Of a stretch of DNA of 64,000 nt, positions 49,962 through 60,258 are shown piece after piece. The stretch's first letter is position 1; each line of letters opens with the position of its first letter. The position numbers were made by a program, and so were the translations under genes. Below the pieces are notes generated by a model. The model saw nothing but the letters and a program-made list of their open reading frames with translations. It ran no database searches and was not told the DNA's origin. This DNA comes from Vicinamibacteraceae bacterium (GTDB lineage Bacteria; Planctomycetota; Phycisphaerae; Phycisphaerales; UBA5793), in assembly GCA_011525805.1 (NCBI GenBank), contig WYBR01000028.1, forward strand, positions 62,001 through 126,000, written 5' to 3'.

Positions 49962-50468
49962 ATGCCGACGACCATCGAACGCGAGATCGACGCCCTGCAC
50001 CGGATGACCACGAGTGAACTCGTGGAGCGCTACGAGCAACTTTGCAACCAGCCCTGCCGCACGCGGCACCGGGCGTACCTCATCCGCAAGATCGCCTGGC
50101 GGATGCAGTCCAACGCTGAGGGCGATCTGTCCGAGCGTGCCCGCCGCCGCGCGGCCGAACTGGCCGACGATGCCGAGGTGCGCGTCATGGCGCCGCGCAC
50201 GCAGATTCACCCGCCCCAGCCGGGCGCCCCTCCCACTGCCACGCGAGCGGTCTCTACCGCTGAACCGCGCGACCCGCGCCTGCCACCGCCCGGCTCGGCG
50301 ATCGTCCGCAAGTACAAGGGCCGCACTATTCGCGTCGTGGTGCTCGACGATGGTCAGGGATTCGAGTGGGACGGCCAGCGCTACCGCACCCTCACCGCGA
50401 TCGCCAAGAAGGTGACCGGCAGCCACCTCAATGGGTTCAGGTTCTTCCAGCTGGAGGCCAAGCCGTGA
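49962..50468 (+). CDS. DUF2924 family protein
   Basis: 168 aa. Pattern of DUF2924: N-terminal helical IEREIDALHRMTTSELVERY and RTRHRAYLIRKIAWRMQS, a Pro-rich middle, and the C-terminal beta part with YKGRTIRVVVLDDGQGFEWD, GQRYRTLTAIAKKVTGS and NGFRFFQLE. It ends with a GTGA overlap into the serine recombinase gene, the standard arrangement of this mobile or integrative module. Its biochemical role is unknown; it may help target or regulate the recombinase. Confidence 0.88.
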   Translation: MPTTIEREIDALHRMTTSELVERYEQLCNQPCRTRHRAYLIRKIAWRMQSNAEGDLSERARRRAAELADDAEVRVMAPRTQIHPPQPGAPPTATRAVSTAEPRDPRLPPPGSAIVRKYKGRTIRVVVLDDGQGFEWDGQRYRTLTAIAKKVTGSHLNGFRFFQLEAKP

Positions 50469-52057
50469 GCCGGCGAAGCACGACCGCCGCTGCGAGCGGC
50501 CACAGCAAGGCCGAGACGCGGCGGATTCGCTGCGCCATCTACACCCGCAAATCCAGCGAGGAGGGTCTGGACCAGGAGTTCAACAGTCTCGACGCCCAGC
50601 GCGAGGGTGCCGAAGCGTTCATCGCCAGCCAGAAGGCCGAGGGCTGGACCTGTCTGCCGGACCGCTACGACGACGGCGGCTTCTCGGGCGGCAGCATGGA
50701 ACGGCCGGCGCTGGCCCGGCTCCTCCGCGACATCGATGCTGGCGGGATCGACTGCGTGGTCGTCTACAAAGTCGATCGCCTCAGCCGCTCGCTCCTCGAC
50801 TTCTCGCGCATCATGGAAACCTTCGAGAAGCACGGCGTCTCGTTCGTCTCCGTCACCCAGCAGTTCAACACCACCCACTCGATGGGCCGGCTCACGCTCA
50901 ACATCCTCCTGTCGTTCGCCCAGTTCGAGCGCGAGATCATCGGCGAGCGCATCCGCGACAAGGTCGCCGCCCAGAAGCGCAAGGGCAAGTGGGCCGGCGG
51001 CGTGCCGGTCCTCGGCTACGACGTCGATCGCAGCGGCCCGAGTCCACGACTGGTCATCAACGCCCGGGAGGCGGCGCGGGTGCGCGACATCTTCGCCCTG
51101 TACCTCGAGAAGGGCTCGCTCCAGCCGGTGGTGAGCGAACTGGCGCGGCGGGGCTGGGTCAACAAGCGTCGGCTCACCAAGAAGGGCGACAAACTCGGCG
51201 GGCGGCCATTCGACAAGGCGACGCTGCACGTGCTGCTCACCAACCCGATACTCACGGGCAAGATCGTTCACAAGGGCGAGGCCTATGAAGGTGAGCACGA
51301 CGCGATCATCGACCAGGACCTGTTCGATCAGGTCCAGTCGCTGCTCAAGTCCAATGGCCGGACCGGCGGCGCCGAGGTCCGCAACAAGTACGGGGCATTG
51401 CTCCGCGGCCTGCTCAAGTGCAAGGGCTGCGGCCACGCGATGACGCATACTTTCAGCAGTGGTCGCAAAGGGCGGTTCTACCGCTACTACCGCTGCGTGC
51501 GCGCGATCAAGAGCGGCGCCCACGTGTGTGATTCGGGCTCGCTGCCCGCGGCCGAGATCGAGCGGGTTGTCGTCGATGAGGTGCGGGCACTGGCAACGGA
51601 CAAGGCGCTCCTCGCCGAAGTTCTGGCGGAGGCTCAGGCATCTGTCGCCGGCGAGCAGTCGACTCTGGCGACAGAGCGCGACGATCTGAAAGGCGAAATT
51701 CGTCGCCAGCATCAGGACCTGCGGCGGCTCGTCAAGGATGGCCGGACGGACCGCGAGGTCACGGCTCGAATCGCCGACCTCACCGAACGCATCCGGACCG
51801 GAGACCAGCGGCTGCGGGAACTGGATGCCCGCATCGCCGAACTCGAACGCGAGACCATCACGCGCGCGGAGGCCGAAGCAGCTTTCGCCGACTTCGATGG
51901 GCTGTGGGCCAACCTGAGCCCACGCGAGCAGGCGCGAGTGCTCAACCTGCTCATTTCCGCCGTCGAGTACGACGCCAGGGCCGGCAACGTGTCCGTCACT
52001 TTCCGGCCAACCAGCATCGGGGCGCTCGCCCGCCGTCGCAGTGAGGTAGCAGCATGA
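50465..52057 (+). CDS. Large serine recombinase (site-specific integrase)
   Basis: 530 aa from GTG 50465. Serine recombinase catalytic domain at the N-terminus: CAIYTRKSSEEGLDQEFNSL with the nucleophile Ser30, VYKVDRLSRSLLDFSRI, and FEREIIGERIRDKVAAQKRK. Then the recombinase domain (LGYDVDRSGPSPRLVINARE...), a zinc ribbon CKGCGHAMTH...YRCVRAIKSGAHVC at about residue 318, and a long coiled coil (EVLAEAQASVAGEQSTL... ELDARIAELERE), as in large serine integrases. It could move the island or part of it. Overlaps the next gene by 4 bp (ATGA). Confidence 0.95.
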   Translation: MSRRSTTAAASGHSKAETRRIRCAIYTRKSSEEGLDQEFNSLDAQREGAEAFIASQKAEGWTCLPDRYDDGGFSGGSMERPALARLLRDIDAGGIDCVVVYKVDRLSRSLLDFSRIMETFEKHGVSFVSVTQQFNTTHSMGRLTLNILLSFAQFEREIIGERIRDKVAAQKRKGKWAGGVPVLGYDVDRSGPSPRLVINAREAARVRDIFALYLEKGSLQPVVSELARRGWVNKRRLTKKGDKLGGRPFDKATLHVLLTNPILTGKIVHKGEAYEGEHDAIIDQDLFDQVQSLLKSNGRTGGAEVRNKYGALLRGLLKCKGCGHAMTHTFSSGRKGRFYRYYRCVRAIKSGAHVCDSGSLPAAEIERVVVDEVRALATDKALLAEVLAEAQASVAGEQSTLATERDDLKGEIRRQHQDLRRLVKDGRTDREVTARIADLTERIRTGDQRLRELDARIAELERETITRAEAEAAFADFDGLWANLSPREQARVLNLLISAVEYDARAGNVSVTFRPTSIGALARRRSEVAA

Positions 52058-52443
52058 CCGTCACTCGCCAGATTCACTTCGCTGTCAAGGGCAACCGCAA
52101 GCGCGCCATCGCCGGCCCGGCACCGGAGAAGACCGCGCCTCAGAGTCGCATCCCGCGCATCTCCAAACTGATGGCCCTCGCGATCCGCTTCGACCAACTC
52201 CTCAAGGACGGCGTCGTTGCCAACCAGTCCGAACTCGCCCGCCTCGCCCACGTCACCCAGCCACGGATGACGCAGATCATGAACCTGCTCAGTCTGGCAC
52301 CGGACATTCAGGAGGAGATTCTGCATCTGCCGGAGGTCACGGAGGGACGCGACCGGATCACGGAGCGTGACCTGCGCAGTGTCTACGCCATGTCGGCATG
52401 GAGGCGACAGAGATTCGCATGGCGGCAACTACTTGCAGGATAA
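52054..52443 (+). CDS. HTH protein of the recombinase module
   Basis: 129 aa, ATGA overlap with the recombinase. Residues about 60-95 (NQSELARLAHVTQPRMTQIM) are a clear helix-turn-helix; the N-terminal part is basic (HFAVKGNRKRAIAGP). Such proteins regularly follow DUF2924-recombinase pairs; likely a regulator or directionality factor. The C-terminal LRSVYAMSAWRRQRFAWRQ is basic. Confidence 0.82.
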   Translation: MTVTRQIHFAVKGNRKRAIAGPAPEKTAPQSRIPRISKLMALAIRFDQLLKDGVVANQSELARLAHVTQPRMTQIMNLLSLAPDIQEEILHLPEVTEGRDRITERDLRSVYAMSAWRRQRFAWRQLLAG

Positions 52444-52483
52444 TCGCTTGTGAATCGTACAGCATGCGGCTTTTCTGGCCCTG

Positions 52484-52512
52484 TTGACGAGCCCTGACCC
52501 CCGGGTTATCAT
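52484..52512 (+). promoter_or_regulatory. Probable sigma-70 promoter of the helicase-hsdRMS operon
   Basis: TTGACG (52484-52489), exactly 17 bp spacer, TATCAT (52507-52512); the best consensus promoter noticed in the window. Start would be near 52519, about 24 nt before the ATG at 52543. The operon runs unbroken from 52543 to 62582. Confidence 0.7.
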
Positions 52513-52542
52513 CCGTTCACTGTTTCATGGACATGGACGACG

Positions 52543-55500
52543 ATGATTCACCCTCCTCCGCTGAAACATGTCTCGATCCGTGTACCTTGGCACGACACTG
52601 GCTGGGACGGACGTGTCTGCGCAAGTCCCCGGCTTAATGGTTCATGCCTCCGATTGAAGCGAATCGCCAATGATCGCAATGACGATGCGGAGGAAGCCAC
52701 CGCTGGTTTAGCGCTCGATGTACTATCGCAAGAGAAGTGGCCCTGCTGCATTGCAGAACGCATGGCGTTCATGGCGCCCTTCGAATACACGCGCATGGCG
52801 AACCATCCGTACAGACGGACGTCGGAGGGTTCGCATGGACATTTCGCACCGACGCCGATCCGGCATCCATCATATTCGGCCGCCGCTGTGCCATTTGCAT
52901 GGCTGCTGCGCGAGACCTTCGAGGCGCTCGGCGAGGAGCACGCGCTGGACGTGAAGGCCGAGCGCGAGCCAGACCTCGGCTTCAAAACGCAGTGGATTCA
53001 ACATCACGAAAACCAGCGGGCCCTTCTCGACTGCTTCGCTGGCCATCTGAAGCCGGAGGAATCACTGTGCTTCTTTTATGCGAAGTCCGTCCCGTTCGTC
53101 GAAGACACGAATGGCCGGCGCATCATCATCGGTGTGGGGCGCGTGAAGCACGTGGCGCCGTGCATCGAGTATCGATACGACACACAGGACCTCAGTGGGA
53201 AGCTGCGGTCCACGCTGTGGGAGCGGGTGATCCAGCACTCGATCAGGCCGGAGTTCCAGGATGGTTTCATTCTGCCGTATCACGGGGCGTTGGAGCGGGC
53301 AGCCGAAGACTCAGACTTCGATCCAACCGACATCGCGGCGTTCTCGCCCAACGATCGTCTGCTCGAGTTCTCTCACGCATCGCAACTGGTTACGCACGAC
53401 GGCGCGATCGCCAGTCTGCTGTCGTGCGCTGAGGCGTTGCGCCGGGCGAAAGCAGCCCTGGCTGGTCCGTGGGAATCATGCCTGGCATGGATAGACCACC
53501 GCTTAGAGGGGCTGTGGAAGGTGCGCGGACCGTATCCGGGGCTGGGCGCGGCGCTTGCCGCATTCGGCCTCGAGCTGGCCACTTTCATTGCACAATCCAT
53601 CGCGGAGAGGGTTGGCGACAACGGCGACCCTTGGCCCTTGGTTGATCGGGTATTCAACGACCCCAAAGCACACCTGCCATCGCATCTGACCGGGGCCATC
53701 GGCAAGACAGACAGCGCCAAATGGAATCGACTGCCTGATGAACGCCGCGCCCTGCTCAAGCTGGTCAGCCGATTCGAGCTGAGCCGTGAGCAGGCGAAGC
53801 GCGTGTACGTGGAGCAGGAGCGCCAGGCCGCTGGGATCAGCGAGACCGACGGGAAGATCCTCGCCAACCCCTATCTGTTGTATGAATGCACGCGCCTGAC
53901 ATCTGATTCAATCAGCGTGTGGACTGTTGATCGTGGCGCTTTCCCCGACGCGGTCATCCGCGATAAGCACCCGCTTCCTGAGCCGACGGTGCTTGATACT
54001 GGAACAGACGCTAGGCGAGTCCGAGCGTTGTCTGTGGCCGTTCTAGAAGACGCCGCTAGCAGGGGCAGCACCATGCTTCCGCAGGATCAGGTTATCCTCG
54101 GCGTTCGTCGGCTCACGATTTACCCACCCTGCGAGGTTGATACTGATCTACTGAGCGTCGCCAAGGACATCTTCGAGGACGCCATCGTGGAGGCGCCGCT
54201 TTCAAACAACGCGCCGGGCCTCCAACTCCAACGACTGGTCGAAACTGGCGACTCCATCCGTGATCGCATCGCCAAGCGGGTCGCCGGCAAGCGGTTGGAG
54301 GTCAACGCTGATTGGCGCAACATGCTTGATGCGCATCTGGCGACGAAGGGCGCGGGCGAGATCGATGAGATGGAGGGGGCCGCGCGGCAAGAAAAGACTG
54401 CTGCGCTGAAGGAACTCGCGGAATCGCGGCTCTCAGTCCTCATCGGGCCTGCTGGAACGGGCAAAACCACGCTGCTCTCCGTACTCTGCAGCCATCCCCA
54501 AGTTGCTGAAGGCGGAATCCTGTTGCTGGCCCCAACCGGGAAGGCGCGCGTTCGCATGGAGCAGTCAACCAGCGACCTCAAACTCAAGGGCTACACGATT
54601 GCCCAGTTCCTTTCGCCGGAACGCTATGATGCAGGCACGGGCCGGTATCGCCTGTCTGAGAAGGAACCGAAGGCCAGTGCCCGCACAGTGATCATCGATG
54701 AAGCGTCAATGCTGACCGAGGAGATGCTCGGAGCGCTTCTGCAGGCGTTGAAGGGCGTACATCGACTCATCCTGATCGGTGATCCTCGCCAACTTCCACC
54801 GATCGGCAGCGGCCGTCCATTCGTCGATATCGTGAACCACCTTGCTCCAGTTGGCGTATCCCAACTCGCGCAGCGAGTTGGGCAGGGCTACGCCGAACTG
54901 ACCATTCGACGCCGTCAGGCTGGAGACGACCGCGAGGACCTGCGCCTAGCCGAGTGGTTCAGCGGATCCATCATCGCGCCAGGTGAGGATGATGTGTTTG
55001 ACGAAGTTGTCGGCGCTGGGAGGAGTCCCCACGTGGAATTCGTGCAGTGGGATTCAGCCGACGAGCTGCGCTCGTCCATCATCGACGTGCTTGTGCGCGA
55101 GCTGAAATTGAACGGTCCGGACGACATCAAAGGCTTCGATGAGACGCTTGGCGGCACCGATTGGAACGGCATGCGGTTCTTCAACTTCGGCTCGGCAGAG
55201 AAAGCCGAAGGCTGGCAGATTCTCTCGCCGGTTCGCACCGGCGCCCACGGCGTTCCCGATCTCAATCGGCTCATCCACAAGCGCTTCCGTCAGCCGATGA
55301 TCGACTCATCTCGAAAGCAGGGATGGAGCCGCAAGTATCCGAAGTCGATGGGACCGGAGGAAATTGTCTACGGCGACAAGGTCATCAATCTCGTCAACAC
55401 AGACCCCAAGATGTACTGGAATCGGCACCGCAAGGTCTATCCCGACAAGGGCAATCCATACATCGCCAACGGCGAAATCGGCATGGCGGTCGGCTTTTTT

Positions 55501-56289
55501 TGGAAGAAGGGCTTGCCTGACCTGCGCTGGAAACTCGAAGTCGAGTTCTCATCGCAGCCCGGACACAAGTACGACTTCACCAGTCGTGACTTCAACGAGG
55601 ATGGCAATCCGATCCTCGAGCTGGCCTATGCGCTCACTGTGCATAAGGCGCAAGGCAGCGAGTTCGGCACCGTGATTCTCGTTTTGCCGAACCCTTGTCG
55701 CCTGCTGTCGCGCGAAATGCTCTACACGGCACTCACGCGACAGAAGAACCGCGTGGTGATCCTGCATCAGGGGTCGCGGAGCGATCTGCGCCGGTACATT
55801 TCTGATGAGTACTCCGAGACGGCGCGCCGCCTGACAAATTTGTTTGGCCCACCGTCACCGGTCGTCATCAACAACCGGTTCTTCGAGGACAAACTGATTC
55901 ATCGCACTGCTCGCGGGCTCATGGTGCAGTCGAAGTCTGAGGTCATTATCGCGGATCATCTCTCGCGGCGAGAGATCGAGTTCCTCTACAACCAACCGTT
56001 GACGATGGACGGCGCAACACGGTATCCCGACTTCACGATCGAGGATGCCGAATCGGGGCAGAACTACTACTGGGAGCACTGCGGCATGCTGCACGTGCCG
56101 TCGTATCGTCGGCGCTGGGAGGCCAAGCTGGCATGGTACAAGGCGAACGGCATTCTTCCGCTCGACGATGGCGGCGGCTCTCGCGGCTCTCTGATCATCA
56201 CGCGCGACGACGCGATCGGTGCCATCGACTCGGCGCGTATTGACGGCTTGCTCGATCAGTTGTTTGGGCAGAAAGCAGGTGCGAGGTAG
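52543..56289 (+). CDS. RecD-like SF1 helicase with C-terminal nuclease-like domain
   Basis: 1248 aa. About residues 1-600 form a large N-terminal region without a clear named domain. Then the SF1B motor: Walker A LIGPAGTGKTTLL at about 634, LLLAPTGKARVRM, VIIDEASMLTEEM at about 716, LILIGDPRQLPPIG, and the C-terminal UvrD_C_2 part LAYALTVHKAQGSEF at about 1033 with LYTALTRQKNRVVI. The last 120 residues have PDFTIED (about 1162) and YYWEHCG (about 1175), resembling a PD-(D/E)XK-type or Vsr-like nuclease end. It ends 2 bp before HsdR. A helicase in a type I R-M operon is unusual. Confidence 0.88.
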   Translation: MIHPPPLKHVSIRVPWHDTGWDGRVCASPRLNGSCLRLKRIANDRNDDAEEATAGLALDVLSQEKWPCCIAERMAFMAPFEYTRMANHPYRRTSEGSHGHFAPTPIRHPSYSAAAVPFAWLLRETFEALGEEHALDVKAEREPDLGFKTQWIQHHENQRALLDCFAGHLKPEESLCFFYAKSVPFVEDTNGRRIIIGVGRVKHVAPCIEYRYDTQDLSGKLRSTLWERVIQHSIRPEFQDGFILPYHGALERAAEDSDFDPTDIAAFSPNDRLLEFSHASQLVTHDGAIASLLSCAEALRRAKAALAGPWESCLAWIDHRLEGLWKVRGPYPGLGAALAAFGLELATFIAQSIAERVGDNGDPWPLVDRVFNDPKAHLPSHLTGAIGKTDSAKWNRLPDERRALLKLVSRFELSREQAKRVYVEQERQAAGISETDGKILANPYLLYECTRLTSDSISVWTVDRGAFPDAVIRDKHPLPEPTVLDTGTDARRVRALSVAVLEDAASRGSTMLPQDQVILGVRRLTIYPPCEVDTDLLSVAKDIFEDAIVEAPLSNNAPGLQLQRLVETGDSIRDRIAKRVAGKRLEVNADWRNMLDAHLATKGAGEIDEMEGAARQEKTAALKELAESRLSVLIGPAGTGKTTLLSVLCSHPQVAEGGILLLAPTGKARVRMEQSTSDLKLKGYTIAQFLSPERYDAGTGRYRLSEKEPKASARTVIIDEASMLTEEMLGALLQALKGVHRLILIGDPRQLPPIGSGRPFVDIVNHLAPVGVSQLAQRVGQGYAELTIRRRQAGDDREDLRLAEWFSGSIIAPGEDDVFDEVVGAGRSPHVEFVQWDSADELRSSIIDVLVRELKLNGPDDIKGFDETLGGTDWNGMRFFNFGSAEKAEGWQILSPVRTGAHGVPDLNRLIHKRFRQPMIDSSRKQGWSRKYPKSMGPEEIVYGDKVINLVNTDPKMYWNRHRKVYPDKGNPYIANGEIGMAVGFFWKKGLPDLRWKLEVEFSSQPGHKYDFTSRDFNEDGNPILELAYALTVHKAQGSEFGTVILVLPNPCRLLSREMLYTALTRQKNRVVILHQGSRSDLRRYISDEYSETARRLTNLFGPPSPVVINNRFFEDKLIHRTARGLMVQSKSEVIIADHLSRREIEFLYNQPLTMDGATRYPDFTIEDAESGQNYYWEHCGMLHVPSYRRRWEAKLAWYKANGILPLDDGGGSRGSLIITRDDAIGAIDSARIDGLLDQLFGQKAGAR

Positions 56290-56291
56290 CC

Positions 56292-58655
56292 ATGCCCAAT
56301 GAAGCCGATACCTGCCGCCGATTCGTCGTTCCGCGCCTTCAAGCCGCTGGCTGGGAATGCGATCCGCATCGCATCAACGAGCAAGTGACGTTCACAGATG
56401 GTCGCATCGTGGTCACCGGGCGATGCGGTCGTCGCAGACCCGGCAAGCGCGCTGATTACATCCTTCGATACCAGCCAGACCTGCCCATCGCGGTCGTTGA
56501 GGCCAAGCCGACTTATGCGACGCCGGGCGATGGACTTCAGCAGGCAAAGGATTATGCGGAGGTACTGGGATTCAAGTTTGCATACGCCACAAACGGCCAA
56601 GGCATCATTGAGTTCGACTACACGACCGGGCTCGAACGCGAGATCGACACTTTCCCCACGCCCGCGGAGCTCTGGGCACGACTCAGCGTCCACGAATCGA
56701 TCAACAACGCCGCGGCCGACACACTCTTGACGCCGGCATACCACCTCAGCGGCAAGTCCCCTCGCTACTACCAGGAAATTGCCATCAACCGTGCTGTGCA
56801 GGCAATCGCGCAAGGGCATCCTCGGGTGCTCCTGACTATGGCGACGGGCACGGGCAAGACAGTCGTTGCGTTCCAGATCTGCTGGAAACTCTGGTCGTCG
56901 GGCTGGACGCGCACCGGGCAGAATCGAAAGCCGCGCATTTTGTACCTCGCCGATCGCAACATCCTTGTTGACGACCCGATGGCCAAGATCTTCGCGCCGT
57001 TCGGTGAAGCGCGCTGGAAGATCGCCAATGGCAACGCGGTCAAGAGCCGAGAGATGTACTTCGCTATCTACCAGTCGATCGCCAAGGACGTGAATCGGCC
57101 TGGCCTGTATCGCGCGTATGCGCCAGACTTCTTCGATCTGATCATCGTGGACGAGTGCCATCGCGGCAGCGCCAGAGACGACAGCAACTGGCGTGAGATT
57201 CTGGAGTACTTCCGACCGGCGTTCCAGATCGGCATGACGGCGACGCCTCGCCGCCAGGACAACGCCGACACGTACAACTACTTTGGCGATCCTATCTACA
57301 CGTACAGCCTCCGACAGGGCATCGACGACGGCTTTCTCGCGCCCTACCGCGTCCATCGCGTTGTCACGACGTGGGATGCCGCGGGCTGGCGCCCAACGCA
57401 GGGTGACCTCGATCGCTACGGCCGTGAGATTCCCGACGAGGAATACCGCACGAACGACTTCGAGCGACGTATCGCTCTCCGCGCACGAACCGAAGCGGTC
57501 GCGCGGCACCTGAGCGAATACATGCGCCGTACCGATCGATACGCCAAGACCATCGTGTTCTGCGTCGATCAGGAGCACGCCGATGAATTGCGGCGGGCGC
57601 TGAACAACCTCAACCTCGACCTCGTTCGTCACAACGCCGACTTCGTCTGCCGTGTGACCTCCGACGAGGGCGACATTGGGCGCGGCCACCTCAGCAATTT
57701 CCAAGACCTTGAGCGCCGGACGCCCGTAATCCTCACGACATCGCAGTTGCTCACCACCGGAATTGATGCGCCCACTGTACAGAACATCGTCCTGGTCAGG
57801 GTCATCAATTCGATGACCGAGTTCAAACAGATCATCGGGCGCGGCACACGTGTCCGTGATGACTACGGCAAGCTGTTCTTCAGCATTCTCGACTACACCG
57901 GCTCAGCGACTCGGATGTTCGCTGATCCCGACTTCGATGGTGATCCCACGATCGAGACTGAGGAGACCATCGACGAGAATGGCGAGCCAACCGGCGAGGA
58001 GACTGTCGTCACGCCGGAAGAAGAGCTGGCAGATGAAGGTACGCCGGAGGGGTTACTGCCCGATGAGGAGGACGCGCCGCGCCATAAACTCTACTTCGAC
58101 AATGGACAAGTCGAAATTGCAGCGCACTTGGTGTACGAGCTCGATTCCGAGGGCAACCAATTGCGAGTCGTGCAGTTCACCGACTACACGGCCGATCGCG
58201 TCCGTTCGCTCTATCGCAATGCGGCGGTGCTGCGCGGTGAGTGGGCCGATCCAGGGAAGCGCCGCGACATCATCGAACGACTTGCAGAGCGCGGCATCGA
58301 TTTCGATCACCTGGCCGAGACGGCGAACCAGCCCGAGGCCGATCCGCTCGATCTTCTCTGTCACCTCACTTTTAACTCACCCCTGCGCACGCGTCGCGAG
58401 CGGGCGCAGCGGCTTCGTGCCGAACGCCAGGATTTTTTCGACCAGTATGGGCCGGAGGCGAGACAGATCCTCAACGACCTGCTCGATAAGTACACCGAGC
58501 ATGGCACAGCACAGTTCGTCGTTCCCGATGTGCTCGAAGTGCCGCCGATTAACCAACATGGCAACGTGATTGAGATTGCGGCAAAGTTCGGCAGCCCCGA
58601 CCGCCTGCGCGAAGCGGTCAACGAAATTCAGAGACTTCTCTACGCTGCAGCGTAG
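56292..58655 (+). CDS. hsdR: Type I restriction enzyme, subunit R
   Basis: 787 aa. Motor and nuclease subunit that translocates and cuts unmethylated DNA. N-terminal nuclease PD-(D/E)XK: Asp55 (RADYILRY), Glu70 and Lys72 (VVEAKP). DEAD-box motor: LTMATGTGKTVVAFQ (183-190 loop), IIVDECHRGS (287-290), TPRRQDN, and QIIGRGTRVRDDYGK (motif VI). An acidic insert (DEEDAP, EETIDENGEPTG) lies before the C-terminus. Length fits the smaller type IB HsdR. Starts 2 bp after the helicase stop. Confidence 0.95.
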   Translation: MPNEADTCRRFVVPRLQAAGWECDPHRINEQVTFTDGRIVVTGRCGRRRPGKRADYILRYQPDLPIAVVEAKPTYATPGDGLQQAKDYAEVLGFKFAYATNGQGIIEFDYTTGLEREIDTFPTPAELWARLSVHESINNAAADTLLTPAYHLSGKSPRYYQEIAINRAVQAIAQGHPRVLLTMATGTGKTVVAFQICWKLWSSGWTRTGQNRKPRILYLADRNILVDDPMAKIFAPFGEARWKIANGNAVKSREMYFAIYQSIAKDVNRPGLYRAYAPDFFDLIIVDECHRGSARDDSNWREILEYFRPAFQIGMTATPRRQDNADTYNYFGDPIYTYSLRQGIDDGFLAPYRVHRVVTTWDAAGWRPTQGDLDRYGREIPDEEYRTNDFERRIALRARTEAVARHLSEYMRRTDRYAKTIVFCVDQEHADELRRALNNLNLDLVRHNADFVCRVTSDEGDIGRGHLSNFQDLERRTPVILTTSQLLTTGIDAPTVQNIVLVRVINSMTEFKQIIGRGTRVRDDYGKLFFSILDYTGSATRMFADPDFDGDPTIETEETIDENGEPTGEETVVTPEEELADEGTPEGLLPDEEDAPRHKLYFDNGQVEIAAHLVYELDSEGNQLRVVQFTDYTADRVRSLYRNAAVLRGEWADPGKRRDIIERLAERGIDFDHLAETANQPEADPLDLLCHLTFNSPLRTRRERAQRLRAERQDFFDQYGPEARQILNDLLDKYTEHGTAQFVVPDVLEVPPINQHGNVIEIAAKFGSPDRLREAVNEIQRLLYAAA

Positions 58656-58674
58656 AGATACGCAATGAGTCCCA

Positions 58675-60258
58675 ATGCCAAACAAACGATCCAAGCATAA
58701 CGACATCCCGAAGACAACGGCACAGCAATTGAGCGCACTAATCAAGTCAGCACGAGGCATCATGAGAAAGGACAAGGGCCTCAACGGCGATCTCGACCGG
58801 CTGCCCTTGCTCACCTGGATCATGTTTCTGAAGTTTCTCGATGACCGCGAGAAGCTCGAGGAAGCGCGCGCTGGCGTCGCGGGGAAGAAGTACAAGTCTG
58901 CGATTGATGCTCCCTATCGCTGGCGCGATTGGGCGGCCAACAAGGATGGCATCACCGGCGATGCGCTTATCGCCTTCATCAACCAGGACGAGGCGACGCT
59001 CCCGAACGGCAACCGCGGCGCTGGTCTGCTGGCCTACCTGCGTAGCCTGCAATCGAAGAACGGCGATCGGCGACGCGATGTCATCGCGACCGTGTTCGAC
59101 GGCGTGATTAACCGAATGATCTCCGGGTACCTGATGCGAGATGTGATCAACCTCGTCGATGGCATTCACTTCGACTCGTCCGAGGAGATCCACACTCTCG
59201 CGCGGCTGTACGAGTCGATGTTGCGCGAGATGCGCGACGCAGCCGGCGATTCCGGCGAGTTCTACACGCCGCGACCCGTCATCCAATTCATGGTCGCCGT
59301 CACTGATCCTCAGCAGGGCGAAGTCGTGCTCGATCCAGCTTGCGGCACCGGCGGCTTCCTCGCTGAGGCGTTCGCGCACCTTGAGAAGCAGTGCAAGACC
59401 GTGCAGCACCGCAAAACTCTTCAGGAACAGAGCATTCGTGGCGGCGAGGCCAAGCCGCTTCCGTACATGCTTTCGCAGATGAACCTGCTGCTCCACGGCC
59501 TTGATGCGCCGGCGATCGACTACGGCAACAGCCTCGCGGTCAAGATCACGGAGCTGGGCGAGAAGGATCGCGTCGATGTCATTCTCACGAATCCCCCCTT
59601 TGGCGGCGAGGAAGAGATCGGCATTCGCGGCAACTTCCCAGCCGACAAAAAAACCTCCGAAACGGCGCTGCTGTTCCTTCAACTGATCATGCGGAAACTC
59701 CGCAAGCCCGGATCGGGTCATGAGCGAGGCGGACGCGCGGGCATCATCGTCCCCAACGGCACCCTCTTCGGCGATGGCGTCGCGGCTCGAATCAAGGAGG
59801 AGCTGCTCAAGGCATTCAATCTGCACACGATTGTTAGACTGCCGAACGGCGTCTTTGCGCCCTACACCCCGATTCCGACGAACCTGCTCTTCTTCGACCG
59901 CTCAGGCCCGACCAAGGGCATCTGGTACTACGAATTGCCGCCGCCGGAAGGCCGCAGGAACTACTCCAAGACCAAGCCCATTCAGTTCGGGGAGTTCGCC
60001 GACTGCATCAAGTGGTTCCAGTTGAAGCGCCGCAAGGAGATGGATCGCGCCTGGCGAGTGCGTGCAGAGGATGTGCTCAAGTACGACGACGCCGGCAACC
60101 TGCTGTCGTGCAACCTCGATATCAAGAATCCCAACAGCGCCGAGGCGCTTGAACACCTGCCGCCGGAACAGTTGGCCGAGGACATCCTGGCCAAGGAGCG
60201 GCGGATTATCGAGATCATGGAAGAGATCAAGACGGAACTCGTGGGGGCGCATCCATGA
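58675..60258 (+). CDS. hsdM: Type I restriction-modification, subunit M
   Basis: 527 aa. N6-adenine methyltransferase subunit: N-terminal HsdM domain (LTWIMFLKFLDDREKLEEA), GEFYTPRPVIQFMV, motif I VLDPACGTGGFLAEA (220-227), motif IV VILTNPPFGG (306-309), and the C-terminal GTLFGDGVAARIKEELL. 20 bp after hsdR, ATGA overlap with hsdS. With HsdS it sets the methylation pattern that spares self DNA. Confidence 0.96.
   Translation: MPNKRSKHNDIPKTTAQQLSALIKSARGIMRKDKGLNGDLDRLPLLTWIMFLKFLDDREKLEEARAGVAGKKYKSAIDAPYRWRDWAANKDGITGDALIAFINQDEATLPNGNRGAGLLAYLRSLQSKNGDRRRDVIATVFDGVINRMISGYLMRDVINLVDGIHFDSSEEIHTLARLYESMLREMRDAAGDSGEFYTPRPVIQFMVAVTDPQQGEVVLDPACGTGGFLAEAFAHLEKQCKTVQHRKTLQEQSIRGGEAKPLPYMLSQMNLLLHGLDAPAIDYGNSLAVKITELGEKDRVDVILTNPPFGGEEEIGIRGNFPADKKTSETALLFLQLIMRKLRKPGSGHERGGRAGIIVPNGTLFGDGVAARIKEELLKAFNLHTIVRLPNGVFAPYTPIPTNLLFFDRSGPTKGIWYYELPPPEGRRNYSKTKPIQFGEFADCIKWFQLKRRKEMDRAWRVRAEDVLKYDDAGNLLSCNLDIKNPNSAEALEHLPPEQLAEDILAKERRIIEIMEEIKTELVGAHP

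Noticed and set aside
49747-52443. Phage or transposon with conventional transposase
   Set aside because: No transposase or structural phage gene is seen; only a DUF2924/serine recombinase/HTH module, so I call it a recombinase module and not a complete phage.
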